Positions 7,446 through 16,046 of a DNA stretch of 55,242 bases are shown here, one piece after another. The translations under genes were made by a program, and so were the position numbers. The DNA comes from Flavobacterium araucananum (GTDB taxonomy: Bacteria > Bacteroidota > Bacteroidia > Flavobacteriales > Flavobacteriaceae). Each line of letters opens with the position of its first letter. The first letter of the stretch is position 1. A model generated the notes under the pieces. It was not told the origin of the DNA. It was given only the letters and a program-made list of their open reading frames with translations, and ran no database searches. The stretch spans positions 1-55,242 of the forward strand of contig NZ_MUGS01000020.1 of NCBI RefSeq assembly GCF_002222055.1, given 5' to 3'.

Positions 7446-9569
7446 ATGGAGAGATCATTTGCATACAATACAGGGGGCAATGAAGATGAGATAAAAGTAG
7501 AAGACTTACATCTTACTTTTGGGATCTTTATAGATGGTACACTAAACAATAAGGACAATACGGATATGCGTACTATTTACAGCCGTACTGATAAAGAGGG
7601 TAAAATAGATTACTCGAAAGGGAATGAGGAACTGGAGAGTGACGATAAAAAAGAATATAAAAAAATAAAAAACAAAGGTCGAATAGAGCAACTACTCTCG
7701 AAGCGTGACAAAACTCCTGAGGAGCAAAGAGAGTTTGCTGCTATTGATGAAAAAATAAAATATCTCGTGGCGTCTTACAGAGTACCGCTAAACGAGTTTG
7801 GTCTCGATCGCATGGGTACAGACAACAGTTATAGCAACGATTATACCAATGTGGCACGCATGTGGCAATGTTGCGAGCAGGAAGAATATGCTATTTATGT
7901 ACCGGGTATGGGTACAGATAACCTGATGCGAGACAGCACAGATGGTTTTGCTTTTGGGTCCGGACAAACCGGCATACGTGCCAGAGTACGCTATGCTTGT
8001 GAGCAAATTGCGGATAAAGTATTGGATAAAATAAAAGAGAATGATCAAAAAGTAAAACTAACCAAAATTACAGTCGATATCCTTGGCTTTAGTCGTGGTG
8101 CTGCGACTGCCAGAAATCTGGTTTATGAGCTTAATCTGGACTCTGGTTATCAGGAGGCAGTGCGAAAAGAAATTCCGTGTGGGATAGAATATCGGGAAAT
8201 GCAGGGTTCTGCATCGACCAGAATGCGCCGTGTTCAAAAAATGAGAACCTCCTATGTCGATGTTGATAATTATGAGATAGACAATACTCTTTTAAAAAAT
8301 GGGCAATTACCCAAAATGGGACATTTAGGTTATAGTTTACTTAAAAAAACTAAACTTAGTTTTGAGGATTTGAAAAATATCGAAATAACAATTCGGTTTG
8401 TGGGGATTTATGATACAGTTTCGTCTTATTATGAGCAAAACGGTATTTGGGATCATTATGATGCTTACGGAAATGTAAAAGACGAAGGATTTAAGTTTTT
8501 TAAATTTCAACAAAAGTATTTTAATGATGATATAAAGGAGCTACATCTTAATGATCTAACCCGGATAAAAAGTGCAGACGCTACAATTAGCCCAACGCTA
8601 AACAATCTGTACTGCCAGAAAGTAGTGCATTTTACTGCCAAAGATGAACATCGCGAAAATTTTGCCCTCACCCGAATTAAACAAGTAGAAGGCAGATGTA
8701 TCGAAAAAAACTTTCCGGGTGTACATTGTGATATTGGAGGTGCTTATATGACCGAAAAAGAAGAGATTGATGAAATAGGAACAAGTTTAAAAGATAAATA
8801 TTATGTATCTGTTTTTCCTAAAGGAAGTATTTTTTTAAAAGAAATAGAGGGACTTGACCTTTTGAGAAAAGATTTAATGAGACAATATTGGTATACAGAA
8901 CAACAGATTAAGGTAAAAACACAATGGAAAAGTTTTCCTGTTGTTTATGAAAAACTGGTAGGAACCCGTGGTAATAAAATAAAAGGAACTGACGATCAGT
9001 ATGAAGGTCTTAAAAAAGAATACAGTTATATCCCGCTGCATTTTATGGAAACCTATGCCAGAAGTACATCAATGAAAGAGCACTTTATAGAGCAATCGAG
9101 TATAAAATTTCCGTTGGATAGTTTTCTAACCAATGTCGAGAATTATTTAATGCCTTATGCTCTCGATGAAACAAACCGGATTCAAGAATGGGATTTTATT
9201 ACTGATGAAGAAATTGAAAAACAAAGAATCGCAAAGAGCGAAAGACAAAAATTAGAAACGGAGATAAAAAGCATAGACCAAAAGCTAAAAGAGCATACCT
9301 ACGAATATGAAGGTCTAAAAAAAGTAACCGACAACTTAAGGGTAAAACAGTATGAACCTAAAATAGATTTTGGTACACTTAAAATGCCTCAAGAAATTAC
9401 TGGACAAAAAAACGAATTAGAACCTACAGAATTGAGTGAGGTTAATGTTATGTCCTCTAATTCTCAAAAAATGCTGCGCCAATTAAGAAATGAGTATTTG
9501 CATTGGTCATCAAACAGAGATTGGTTTGGTATGCAGCCCAATGATGACAGAAAAAGAAAAATGCATTAA
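7446..9569 (+). CDS. DUF2235 (Tle1-like) alpha/beta hydrolase, putative phospholipase effector
   Basis: 707 residues, no signal peptide. The DUF2235 hallmarks appear in order: FIDGTLNN (near residue 28), YVPGMGTDN, the nucleophile elbow GFSRGAA (Ser216), FVGIYDTVSSY (Asp323) and GVHCDIGGAY (His427), giving a complete Ser-Asp-His set. DUF2235 includes Tle1 phospholipases delivered by type VI secretion. The last 120 residues add a coiled coil (EEIEKQRIAKSERQKLETEI) and a basic end (DDRKRKMH). An insertion near residues 55-110 is Lys/Glu-rich. No PAAR, VgrG, Hcp or T6SS structural gene is in the window, so the delivery route is unknown. Immunity genes precede it in the operon. Confidence 0.85.
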   Translation: MERSFAYNTGGNEDEIKVEDLHLTFGIFIDGTLNNKDNTDMRTIYSRTDKEGKIDYSKGNEELESDDKKEYKKIKNKGRIEQLLSKRDKTPEEQREFAAIDEKIKYLVASYRVPLNEFGLDRMGTDNSYSNDYTNVARMWQCCEQEEYAIYVPGMGTDNLMRDSTDGFAFGSGQTGIRARVRYACEQIADKVLDKIKENDQKVKLTKITVDILGFSRGAATARNLVYELNLDSGYQEAVRKEIPCGIEYREMQGSASTRMRRVQKMRTSYVDVDNYEIDNTLLKNGQLPKMGHLGYSLLKKTKLSFEDLKNIEITIRFVGIYDTVSSYYEQNGIWDHYDAYGNVKDEGFKFFKFQQKYFNDDIKELHLNDLTRIKSADATISPTLNNLYCQKVVHFTAKDEHRENFALTRIKQVEGRCIEKNFPGVHCDIGGAYMTEKEEIDEIGTSLKDKYYVSVFPKGSIFLKEIEGLDLLRKDLMRQYWYTEQQIKVKTQWKSFPVVYEKLVGTRGNKIKGTDDQYEGLKKEYSYIPLHFMETYARSTSMKEHFIEQSSIKFPLDSFLTNVENYLMPYALDETNRIQEWDFITDEEIEKQRIAKSERQKLETEIKSIDQKLKEHTYEYEGLKKVTDNLRVKQYEPKIDFGTLKMPQEITGQKNELEPTELSEVNVMSSNSQKMLRQLRNEYLHWSSNRDWFGMQPNDDRKRKMH

Positions 9570-9582
9570 AAGTAACTAGAAT

Positions 9583-9622
9583 AAAAAAAAGCATTCGCGG
9601 CGGCGAATGCTTTTAATTTTTT
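9583..9622. terminator. Bidirectional terminator
   Basis: Perfect 8-bp stem gcattcgc / gcgaatgc with a GGCG loop, A-tract before and T-tract after. It sits between the convergent lipase gene and the small secreted gene at 9643. Confidence 0.85.
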
Positions 9623-9642
9623 TGGGCAAAAAAGGGTGAAGA

Positions 9643-10029
9643 TTAACGGCGAAATGAAGGACTTTCGTTTACTGATTCGTCTAGCTTGACACTTTTTAAT
9701 TTTTTGGCAGAAACCGCAATTTCGTGTTTCGCAACTTTACCATTTTCTTTTACCTCTAAAACATAAGTTCCTGATGGTAATCCTTCTAAACTTATTGTTT
9801 TCGAAATCTCTAATTCGTTTGTAGCAGATTCTCCTGTGTAAACTAAATTATTATTTTCGTTGTAGATAGTAAAAACTGATTTCTGGATTGTGTTCAAAGT
9901 AAAACTAACTACTTTTCCATTCCCGGTTTTTATATTCAAAATATAATCCCCTTTTCCATCAATTGCATACGTAAAGATTGTTGTTAAAAATACGGCAACA
10001 ACTAAGCCCATTTTGGTAAATTTTGTCAT
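9643..10029 (-). CDS. Small secreted protein, Ig-like/sorting-tail-like, paralogue 1
   Basis: 128 residues with a signal peptide (to near TYAIDG). The mature part reads like an isolated T9SS tail or Ig-like domain: KVVSFTLNTIQKSVFTIYNE, LVYTGES, LEGLPSGTYVLEV and AKHEI. The other two members of the family lie at 10405 and 11324; this one is the most diverged and has a different promoter region. The end is basic (SPSFRR). No large cargo domain is attached, so these may be stand-alone periplasmic or surface proteins. Function unknown. Confidence 0.75.
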   Translation of the reverse strand: MTKFTKMGLVVAVFLTTIFTYAIDGKGDYILNIKTGNGKVVSFTLNTIQKSVFTIYNENNNLVYTGESATNELEISKTISLEGLPSGTYVLEVKENGKVAKHEIAVSAKKLKSVKLDESVNESPSFRR

Positions 10030-10404
10030 GTTTTTTTTAATTGTTAATTACTATTTTTGGAACGCCCAAAACTACAAATTGAAATTTAATTTTATGCAAA
10101 AAAATCACTTTTTTTCGTATCTAAATTGCTGAATTAAAGATGTTTCTGTGTTTTATCTGAACTATGTACGTAAATACTGGGCTCTTGGATGTTTTTGAAC
10201 TGCTTTTTTTTAAGGGTTTAAAAATCATACTGTTATATTTATTAAGAATAGTTTTCGAAAAGCAAATTACTAAAATGTTTAGTAAAATTTTAGGCATAAA
10301 AAAACAGCTCAATAACCACAATGAGCTGTTCTAAAAACGATTATTCGTTTTAAACTTTACTAACTATCTAACTCGATTTTTATACGGTATGCAGTATAAC
10401 TTTT
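10030..10404. other. Intergenic region between secreted paralogues 1 and 2
   Basis: About 375 bp with only a terminator (10298-10330) belonging to the next minus-strand gene. No gene is supported; an open frame at 10121-10321 is low-complexity and overlaps the terminator. Confidence 0.5.
10298..10330 (-). terminator. Rho-independent terminator of secreted paralogue 2
   Basis: On the minus strand, acagctca / tgagctgt stem with a 10-nt loop followed by seven T. The same hairpin is repeated after paralogue 3. Confidence 0.8.
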
Positions 10405-10812
10405 TTAGCGTACGGCTACGCTTGTATTTTTTGCAGAAAAACCTGCTTTGTAAACTGATGAAACCGCTTTTGATGATAATTTTGTAGCATCATCTGTTAT
10501 TGTAATTTCATGTCTTACTGTTTTTACATTATCTTCAACTTCAAGGAAGTAAGTTCCTTCTGGAAATTCTTGCAGATTAAAAGTTCTTAATATCCCTTCT
10601 TTACCTGAGGCATTTTCAGAATAGATTAAACTACCGTCTTTATCATAAATCGCCAGGGTAGCTTTTTGCACCTTATTAAGAGCAAACGTAATAAGCTTTC
10701 CATTCGCTTTTAATACATGAAGATTAAAATCTTCATTCCCGTCAATTGCATACGTACTCATTCCTGTAAAAAGCACTGCACATACTAAACTTAATTTTAA
10801 AATCTTTTTCAT
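10405..10812 (-). CDS. Small secreted protein, Ig-like/sorting-tail-like, paralogue 2
   Basis: 135 residues: signal peptide (LSLVCAVLFTGMSTYAIDG), then one beta-rich domain (FNLHVLKANGKLITFALNKV, ATLAIYDKDGSLIYSENASG, LQEFPEGTYFLEVED, VRHEITITDD) and a Ser/Ala-rich C-terminus ending SVAVR. It is very close to the neighbour at 11324, including upstream DNA and terminator, so the two arose by recent tandem duplication. The fold resembles T9SS type A tails but lacks the usual FPNP start. The binding partner is unknown. Confidence 0.78.
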   Translation of the reverse strand: MKKILKLSLVCAVLFTGMSTYAIDGNEDFNLHVLKANGKLITFALNKVQKATLAIYDKDGSLIYSENASGKEGILRTFNLQEFPEGTYFLEVEDNVKTVRHEITITDDATKLSSKAVSSVYKAGFSAKNTSVAVR

Positions 10813-10922
10813 GACCTTTGTTTTTTAGATTAATAGTTCTAATTCTCTGATGCTAAATTACTTCGGATATTGATTTTTTTTCACAACTCTATTTTCTAAT
10901 TTCGATGCTGTATTCTCATTTA

Positions 10923-10942
10923 CGAAAGCGTTATAGGTTAAA
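10923..10942. promoter_or_regulatory. Operator-like palindrome, copy 1
   Basis: cgaaagcgttataggttaaa; core AAGC-N6-GGTT with one arm mismatch. It lies 111 bp upstream of the start of secreted paralogue 2. Two further copies lie at 11847 and 12108. Confidence 0.45.
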
Positions 10943-11095
10943 GTTTGAATTATTTTTTGATATTTTGTTAATTCAGTTGTTATTTTTCAATTTTTTGTAA
11001 ATATTAGCATAATGTAAATTAATCCTGCTTTCTTACAAAAGTGCGTTTTGATAAAAATTTAAAAATAAAACACACAAATTTTTTAATGCTTATAT

Positions 11096-11149
11096 AAACA
11101 CAAAGTTCGCAGAGCTCATAATTGATATAGCTTTGCGAACTTTGTGTTT
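11096..11149. repeat. Long inverted repeat
   Basis: The 21-bp arm 11096-11116 pairs with 11129-11149 with one mismatch and a 12-nt loop. The complementarity continues outward imperfectly to about 11085 and 11159. No T-tract, so it is probably a dispersed palindromic element rather than a terminator. Confidence 0.7.
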
Positions 11150-11216
11150 ATAAGGCATAATCCGAATAAAAATCCTTGGCACTTTTTACGGTTAATTTTA
11201 AATTAAAATAAGGCAC

Positions 11217-11254
11217 AAAAAAAAACAGCTCAATAACCACAAAGAGCTGTTTTA
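11217..11254 (-). terminator. Rho-independent terminator of secreted paralogue 3
   Basis: Same cagctc / gagctg hairpin as after paralogue 2, with a run of T on the minus strand. Confidence 0.8.
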
Positions 11255-11323
11255 AAACAATCACGTTTTTAACTTTACTAACTATCTAACCTCATTTTTA
11301 TACTTTATGAGAGTATAAACTTT

Positions 11324-11737
11324 TTATCGTACTGCTACGCTTGAATTTTGAGCAGATGAACCTGCTTTATATGCTGACGAAACTGCTTTTGATGATAATA
11401 CAGAGGCATCATCAGTAATTGTAATTTCGTGTCTTACTTTTTTAACACTGTCCTCAACTTCTAAGAAGTAAGTTCCTGCCGGAAACTCTTCTAAACTAAA
11501 AGTTCTTAAGATTCCTTCTTTACCTGAAGCATTTTCAGAATAGATTAAAGTACCATCTTTATCATAAATACTTAAACTCGCTTTTTGTATCTGATTTAGA
11601 GCAAACGTAATTAGCTTTCCATTCGCTTTTAATACATGAAGGTTAAAATCAGTATTTCCATCTCCATCAATTGCATAAGTGCTCATTCCTGATAAAAGTA
11701 CTGCACATACTAAACTTAATTTTAAAATCTTTTTCAT
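11324..11737 (-). CDS. Small secreted protein, Ig-like/sorting-tail-like, paralogue 3
   Basis: 137 residues. It is a near copy of the protein at 10405: same signal peptide apart from a few residues, the same domain (FNLHVLKANGKLITFALNQI, LEEFPAGTYFLEVED, VRHEITITDD) and the same SVAVR end. It has two extra residues after the signal (DGDGNTD). It is divergent from the AraC-type regulator gene, and the intervening DNA carries a palindrome found before paralogue 2 and before the regulator. Control by that regulator is inference from position. Confidence 0.78.
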   Translation of the reverse strand: MKKILKLSLVCAVLLSGMSTYAIDGDGNTDFNLHVLKANGKLITFALNQIQKASLSIYDKDGTLIYSENASGKEGILRTFSLEEFPAGTYFLEVEDSVKKVRHEITITDDASVLSSKAVSSAYKAGSSAQNSSVAVR

Positions 11738-11846
11738 AGGGCTCTGTTTTAAATTGTTAGTTCTAATTTTCTGATGCTAAATTACTCTGAAGATCAATTT
11801 TTTTACACAACTCTATTTTCCTATTTCGATGCTGTATTCTCATTTA

Positions 11847-11866
11847 CGAAACCGTTATAGGTTAAA
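11847..11866. promoter_or_regulatory. Operator-like palindrome, copy 2
   Basis: cgaaaccgttataggttaaa; perfect AACC-N6-GGTT. 110 bp upstream of secreted paralogue 3. Confidence 0.5.
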
Positions 11867-12107
11867 ATTTGAATTATATGAGGTGTTTTTGTTAATTAGG
11901 TTATTATTTTTCAATTATTTATAAATGTTAATATTTTTAGAAACATCTAAAATTCTTACATAAATACCAAATCTATATAAAAACAGTAGATTAAATATGA
12001 TATCCTGAAAAAATCAATCATAAAAATAGTAGTCGTATAAAAAATACCTCAATTATGATAATTTAGGTATTGATATCATGCTCATTATTATACAAAATCC
12101 TCAATTG

Positions 12108-12127
12108 CGAAACCGTTATAGGTTAAA
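12108..12127. promoter_or_regulatory. Operator-like palindrome, copy 3, at the regulator promoter
   Basis: Identical 20 bp to copy 2. It ends 26 bp before the TAAATTTG -7 element of the AraC gene, overlapping where the -33 element should be, which would suit autoregulation. Confidence 0.5.
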
Positions 12128-12153
12128 TTTTAAATTATAATAGGTGATTTTGT

Positions 12154-12161
12154 TAAATTTG
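12154..12161 (+). promoter_or_regulatory. Putative -7 element of the AraC-type regulator
   Basis: TAAATTTG matches the Bacteroidota TAnnTTTG consensus and lies 25 bp before the preferred ATG at 12186. No good -33 TTTG is seen at the usual distance. Confidence 0.4.
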
Positions 12162-12185
12162 CTATTATTTTTTAAAGATTTTATC

Positions 12186-13058
12186 ATGAAGACAATCGCC
12201 CCCGCTCTTGAAGTGATATCTAACTCATACGGAAGTTCTTTTACCTATACCAAACATGCCGAAAAGACTAATATTAAATCTCATTTATGGCATTATCATC
12301 CTGAAATCGAGTTGGTTTATATAAACGGAGGCGCCGGTAAAAGACAAATAGGAAGTCACGTTTCTTATTATACCAACGGGAGTTTGATTTTGATAGGTGC
12401 AAATTTGCCACATTGTGGTTTTACAAACGAACAAACCGGGAACACAAACGAAACGGTGATACATATTAAACCTGAATTTTTAGGAAATGAATTTTTTGTA
12501 GCGCCTGAAATGAAAAAGGTTCAAAATATTTTGAAGCAATCAAAAGGAGGAATTGCTTTTGGTGGTGAAACAAAAAAACAAATTGGCAGGAAGATCGAGA
12601 TGATGGAAAACCAACTTCCATTTGAACGTTTGCTCACTCTCCTGAGTATTTTAGATGAGCTGGATTCTTCTGAAGAATATACGGTACTTAATGCTGATGG
12701 TTTTTCGCTTGAATTGCAAACACAGGATAATGACCGTATCAATGTTATTTTTAATTATGTCAAAGATCACTTTCAGGAATCAATCGCGATAGACGAAGTT
12801 TCAAGTCTGGTGAGTATGACGACGCCTTCTTTCTGTCGTTATTTTAAAAAGATTTCGAATAAAACATTTACAGAGTTCGTCAATGAATATCGTTTGGTAC
12901 ATGCCTCAAAACTATTGGCAGAAAAACCAATAAGTATAAATGAAGTATGCTACGAAAGCGGATTTAACAATTTTAGTCACTTTAGTAAATCATTTAAACA
13001 GTATACCGGTAAAAGCGCTTCGCAATACCGTCACGAACACAAAATCATTATAAGCTAA
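12186..13058 (+). CDS. AraC family transcriptional regulator
   Basis: 290 residues from the ATG at 12186; an in-frame GTG 42 bp upstream would lie inside the promoter, so I prefer the later start. The N-terminal half is a cupin-type sensing domain (HLWHYHPEIELVYINGGAG, GSLILIGANLPH). The C-terminal 100 residues are a double helix-turn-helix of the AraC/XylS type (INVIFNYVKDHFQESIAIDE, TTPSFCRYFKKIS, then INEVCYESGFNNFSHFSKSF and YTGKSASQYR). It is likely cytoplasmic and responds to a small ligand, often a sugar in this family. The divergent neighbour is a small secreted protein sharing a palindrome with its promoter. Confidence 0.92.
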   Translation: MKTIAPALEVISNSYGSSFTYTKHAEKTNIKSHLWHYHPEIELVYINGGAGKRQIGSHVSYYTNGSLILIGANLPHCGFTNEQTGNTNETVIHIKPEFLGNEFFVAPEMKKVQNILKQSKGGIAFGGETKKQIGRKIEMMENQLPFERLLTLLSILDELDSSEEYTVLNADGFSLELQTQDNDRINVIFNYVKDHFQESIAIDEVSSLVSMTTPSFCRYFKKISNKTFTEFVNEYRLVHASKLLAEKPISINEVCYESGFNNFSHFSKSFKQYTGKSASQYRHEHKIIIS

Positions 13059-13101
13059 AAAAATTGACTAGGCTTGAGTATAGTCAAAGGCTTTAAAATT
13101 T

Positions 13102-13187
13102 TTGCCACGAATTACACCAATTATTACGAATTAATATTTTTCATTTGCTTAGAAAAAATTAGTGCTAATTTGTGCAATTAATGGCAA
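13102..13187. repeat. Dispersed gccacgaatt...aattcgtggc-type element
   Basis: Starts ttgccacgaattacacc and ends with an imperfect reverse complement (gtgcaattaatggcaa). Related sequences occur in at least five other spacers of this window (15.4-15.9, 37.2-37.4, 48.3-48.5, 49.1-49.3 and 53.0-53.1 kb). Confidence 0.65.
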
Positions 13188-13271
13188 CTTTTTTTTGGTA
13201 TTTAAAATTTGAATTTTTTTTCATTCCTGAGTTATAAAAATTATATTTACAGGAACAAATTTTATAACCAA

Positions 13272-15308
13272 ATGAATTTATTTAGAAAACCAATCGCATT
13301 CCTCCTTATCGGAATGACTTTTTTTAGCTGTAATAAAAAAGAAGCAGCATTTTCAGATCCGTTAATAACCAACCGTGACACAACGGTAAATCCTGCAAAT
13401 GATTTCTTTACTTATGCCAATAATGGCTGGTTCAAAAAAAATCCTATTTTGTCTACAGACAGTAATAACGGAATAATGAGAACTGTTATGGATACTATTA
13501 ACGGACAAATTAAAAGTATTTGCGAAAATTCAGCCAAAGATGAATCGGCTCCAAAAGGAAGCAACAAGCAAAAGATTGGTGATTTTTATGCTTCAGGAAT
13601 GGATACAATTGCGATCGAAAAAGCAGGATTGTCTCCTTTAAATACGGAGATTAAAAAGATCAATGAAATCAAAGATATTTCAGGATTAATCAATACCATT
13701 GCACATTTGCAAACTGTAGGAGCAGAGCCTGCATTTTCATTTTATGTAGCACAAGATGATAAAATCAGTACAAAATATGCTTTGTTTTTTGGACAAGGCG
13801 GTTTAGGGATGAAACAAAGAGATTATTATCTGGACTCGGATAAACGTAATGTCGAAATTCGTTCTGCTTATTTATCACATCTTAAAACGATCATGCAGTT
13901 TACAGGCGAAGATGAAGCAGTTGCTGCAAAAAGTGCCGCAACGGTTATGAAACTCGAAACAGAACTGGCAAGATCATCCCGAAAATTAGAATTACTACGT
14001 GATCCTGTAAAAAACTACAACAAACTTACAGTAGATCAGTTCAACGCTATCACACCAGATATCGATTGGAAAAAAGTACTGCCAATTTTAGGAGTTACAA
14101 AAGCAGATTCTGTAATCGTAGGACAGCCGGAATTCTTTAAAGCATTAAATACAACCATAAAAAATTATACCCTAGAAGAGTGGAAAACCTACCTTAAGTG
14201 GAATGTTGTAAGTGCTTATGCGCCATATTTGAATGCAGCTATCGAAAAAGAAAATTTTAAATTCTATTATACCATCATGAATGGCGTGTCTGCCCAAAAA
14301 CCACGATGGAAAAGAGTAGTACAACAAACAGATGAATCTTTGGGAGAACTGGTAGGTCAGGTGTATGTTACGGATTATATGCCAAAAGGCGTAAAAGAAA
14401 AGTTACTTGAAATAGGCAACAATATTAGAGATGTATTTGCTTCGCATATTAAAAAACTGGATTGGATGAGTGAAGCAACCAAGCAAAAAGCATTATACAA
14501 GTTGAGTAAAATGGTTATGAAATTGGGCTATCCGGACAAATGGAAAGATATGAGCCAGCTTTCTGTAGATCGAAAATCATATTGCGCAAATGTAATGAAA
14601 GCCAAAGTTTGGGAGTACAAATTTATGATCAACAAATATGGTAAACCTGTTGACAGAAACGAATGGGTAATGCAGCCCCAAACCTACAATGCTTATTATA
14701 ATCCGAGTAATAACGAAATTGTAATTCCGGCCTGTAATATTATTGTACCGGGTTACGAAGGTCGTTTGCCGGACGATGCGGTATTGTACGGGATAATTGG
14801 TGGCTCTTTCTTTGGACACGAAATTACACACGGTTTTGATGATCAGGGAAGTCAATATGACGAAAAAGGAAACCTGAACAATTGGTGGACAGCAGAGGAT
14901 TTGAAAAAGTTTAAAAGTAAAACACAGCTAATCGTAGAGCGGTATAATAAATTTACGGTATTGGGGAAACATGTAAATGGTGATGCAACGCAAGGAGAAA
15001 ATATTGCCGATTTGGGCGGAGTAATTATGGGCTACGAAGCGTTTCAAAAAACAACACAATTTAAGAATAACGAAAAAATTAGCGGATTAACTCCCGATCA
15101 GCGTTATTTTCTGGCGTATGCGTATTCCTGGATGATTAACAGAAGAGACGAATCGAAAATTAATCAAATCATGACCGATGTGCATTCGCCGGAACAATTC
15201 AGGGTAAATGGACCATTGAGTAATATTCCGGAATTTTATAAGGCATTCAATGTCAAAAAAGGAGACAAAATGTACCAAGCCGATAGTTTAAGAGTCGTAA
15301 TCTGGTAA
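13272..15308 (+). CDS. M13 family zinc metallopeptidase lipoprotein (PepO/neprilysin-like)
   Basis: 678 residues from the ATG at 13272; a start 63 bp earlier is open but would bury the lipoprotein signal (MTFFSCNKKEA, Cys20). Zinc site HEITH at 516-520 in the context GGSFFGHEITHGFDDQG, the downstream Glu/Asp motif GENIADLGG, and a C-terminus ending VVIW typical of M13. The N-terminal helical part (DFFTYANNGWFKKNP) also fits the family, and length is normal. It should degrade peptides in the periplasm or at the cell surface. Monocistronic with its own terminator. Confidence 0.95.
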   Translation: MNLFRKPIAFLLIGMTFFSCNKKEAAFSDPLITNRDTTVNPANDFFTYANNGWFKKNPILSTDSNNGIMRTVMDTINGQIKSICENSAKDESAPKGSNKQKIGDFYASGMDTIAIEKAGLSPLNTEIKKINEIKDISGLINTIAHLQTVGAEPAFSFYVAQDDKISTKYALFFGQGGLGMKQRDYYLDSDKRNVEIRSAYLSHLKTIMQFTGEDEAVAAKSAATVMKLETELARSSRKLELLRDPVKNYNKLTVDQFNAITPDIDWKKVLPILGVTKADSVIVGQPEFFKALNTTIKNYTLEEWKTYLKWNVVSAYAPYLNAAIEKENFKFYYTIMNGVSAQKPRWKRVVQQTDESLGELVGQVYVTDYMPKGVKEKLLEIGNNIRDVFASHIKKLDWMSEATKQKALYKLSKMVMKLGYPDKWKDMSQLSVDRKSYCANVMKAKVWEYKFMINKYGKPVDRNEWVMQPQTYNAYYNPSNNEIVIPACNIIVPGYEGRLPDDAVLYGIIGGSFFGHEITHGFDDQGSQYDEKGNLNNWWTAEDLKKFKSKTQLIVERYNKFTVLGKHVNGDATQGENIADLGGVIMGYEAFQKTTQFKNNEKISGLTPDQRYFLAYAYSWMINRRDESKINQIMTDVHSPEQFRVNGPLSNIPEFYKAFNVKKGDKMYQADSLRVVIW

Positions 15309-15329
15309 GAAATAAAATTTAATTCAATT

Positions 15330-15364
15330 AAAAACCATCAGCTGCGGCTGATGGTTTTTTTTTG
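15330..15364 (+). terminator. Rho-independent terminator
   Basis: Stem aaccatcagc / gctgatggtt followed by a T-run, 22 bp after the M13 peptidase stop. Confidence 0.85.
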
Positions 15365-15498
15365 CCATTCTGTAGAGCTATTGGGATAAAAGTTTTTTTA
15401 GCCACGAATTTCACGAATTTTCGCTAATTAAATTCGTGCTAACTCATGAAATTGCTTTATTAGCTTACTGTCTTTTGGGTTGTGACACCTTTTTTCTC

Positions 15499-15935
15499 AT
15501 CACAAATAACCCACAATACAATTAGTGAAAATTAGTGTAATTCGTGGCACCTTTTTTTAAAATCATCTTAATCTATGGCTATTTTTTCATTACAAATAAC
15601 CCACAATACAATTAATGAAAATTAGTGTAATTCGTGGCACCTTTTTTTAAAATCATCTTTAATCTATGGCTATTTTTTTCATCACAAATAACCCACAATA
15701 CAATTAGTGAAAATTAGTGTAATTAGTGACACCTTTTTTTTTAATCATCTTAATCTGTGGCTATTTTTTTCATCATAAGTAACCCACAATACAATTAGTG
15801 AAAATTAGTGCAATTCGTGGCACCTTTTTTTAAAATCATCTTAATCTGTAGCTATTTTTTTCATCACAAATAACCCACAATACAATTAGTGAAAATTAGT
15901 GCAATTCGTGGCTCCCTTTTTTTAAAATCCCCTGG
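15499..15935. repeat. Five-copy tandem repeat, period about 91 bp
   Basis: Units begin at 15499, 15589, 15681, 15772 and 15863, each opening with atcacaaataacccacaata (or a close variant), then attagtgaaaattagtg and ttcgtggcacc, and ending in an oligo-T and tctatggctat segment. Unit lengths are 90, 92, 91, 91 and a partial last unit. Differences are single bases and T-run lengths. The unit is part of the dispersed gccacgaatt element, here expanded in tandem. No coding content. It fills most of the 738-bp spacer between the peptidase and the esterase. Confidence 0.92.
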
Positions 15936-16046
15936 AAACAATAAAACAAATACATAATCTGACTATCAAAAAAACAAGTGAGATTTTTCAGATGATTTAT
16001 TTGGAAAAAGGTATATTTACAATCCCTAATCAGAAAAAAGATAACT

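Larger units (their letters stand above)
10813..11323. other. Intergenic region with duplicated promoter, palindrome and terminator
   Basis: Holds the promoter region of paralogue 2 (a TAATTTAG -7-like box on the minus strand near 10855), the AACC-N6-GGTT-type palindrome (10923-10942), a long inverted repeat (11096-11149) and the terminator of paralogue 3 (11217-11254). No gene. Confidence 0.6.

Noticed and set aside
10121..10321. Minus-strand open frame of 66 codons
   Set aside because: Low complexity and overlaps the terminator of the neighbouring gene.
15499..15935. Possible CRISPR array or ncRNA gene array
   Set aside because: Whole 91-bp units are repeated, with no variable spacers, and the parts occur as scattered intergenic elements elsewhere.
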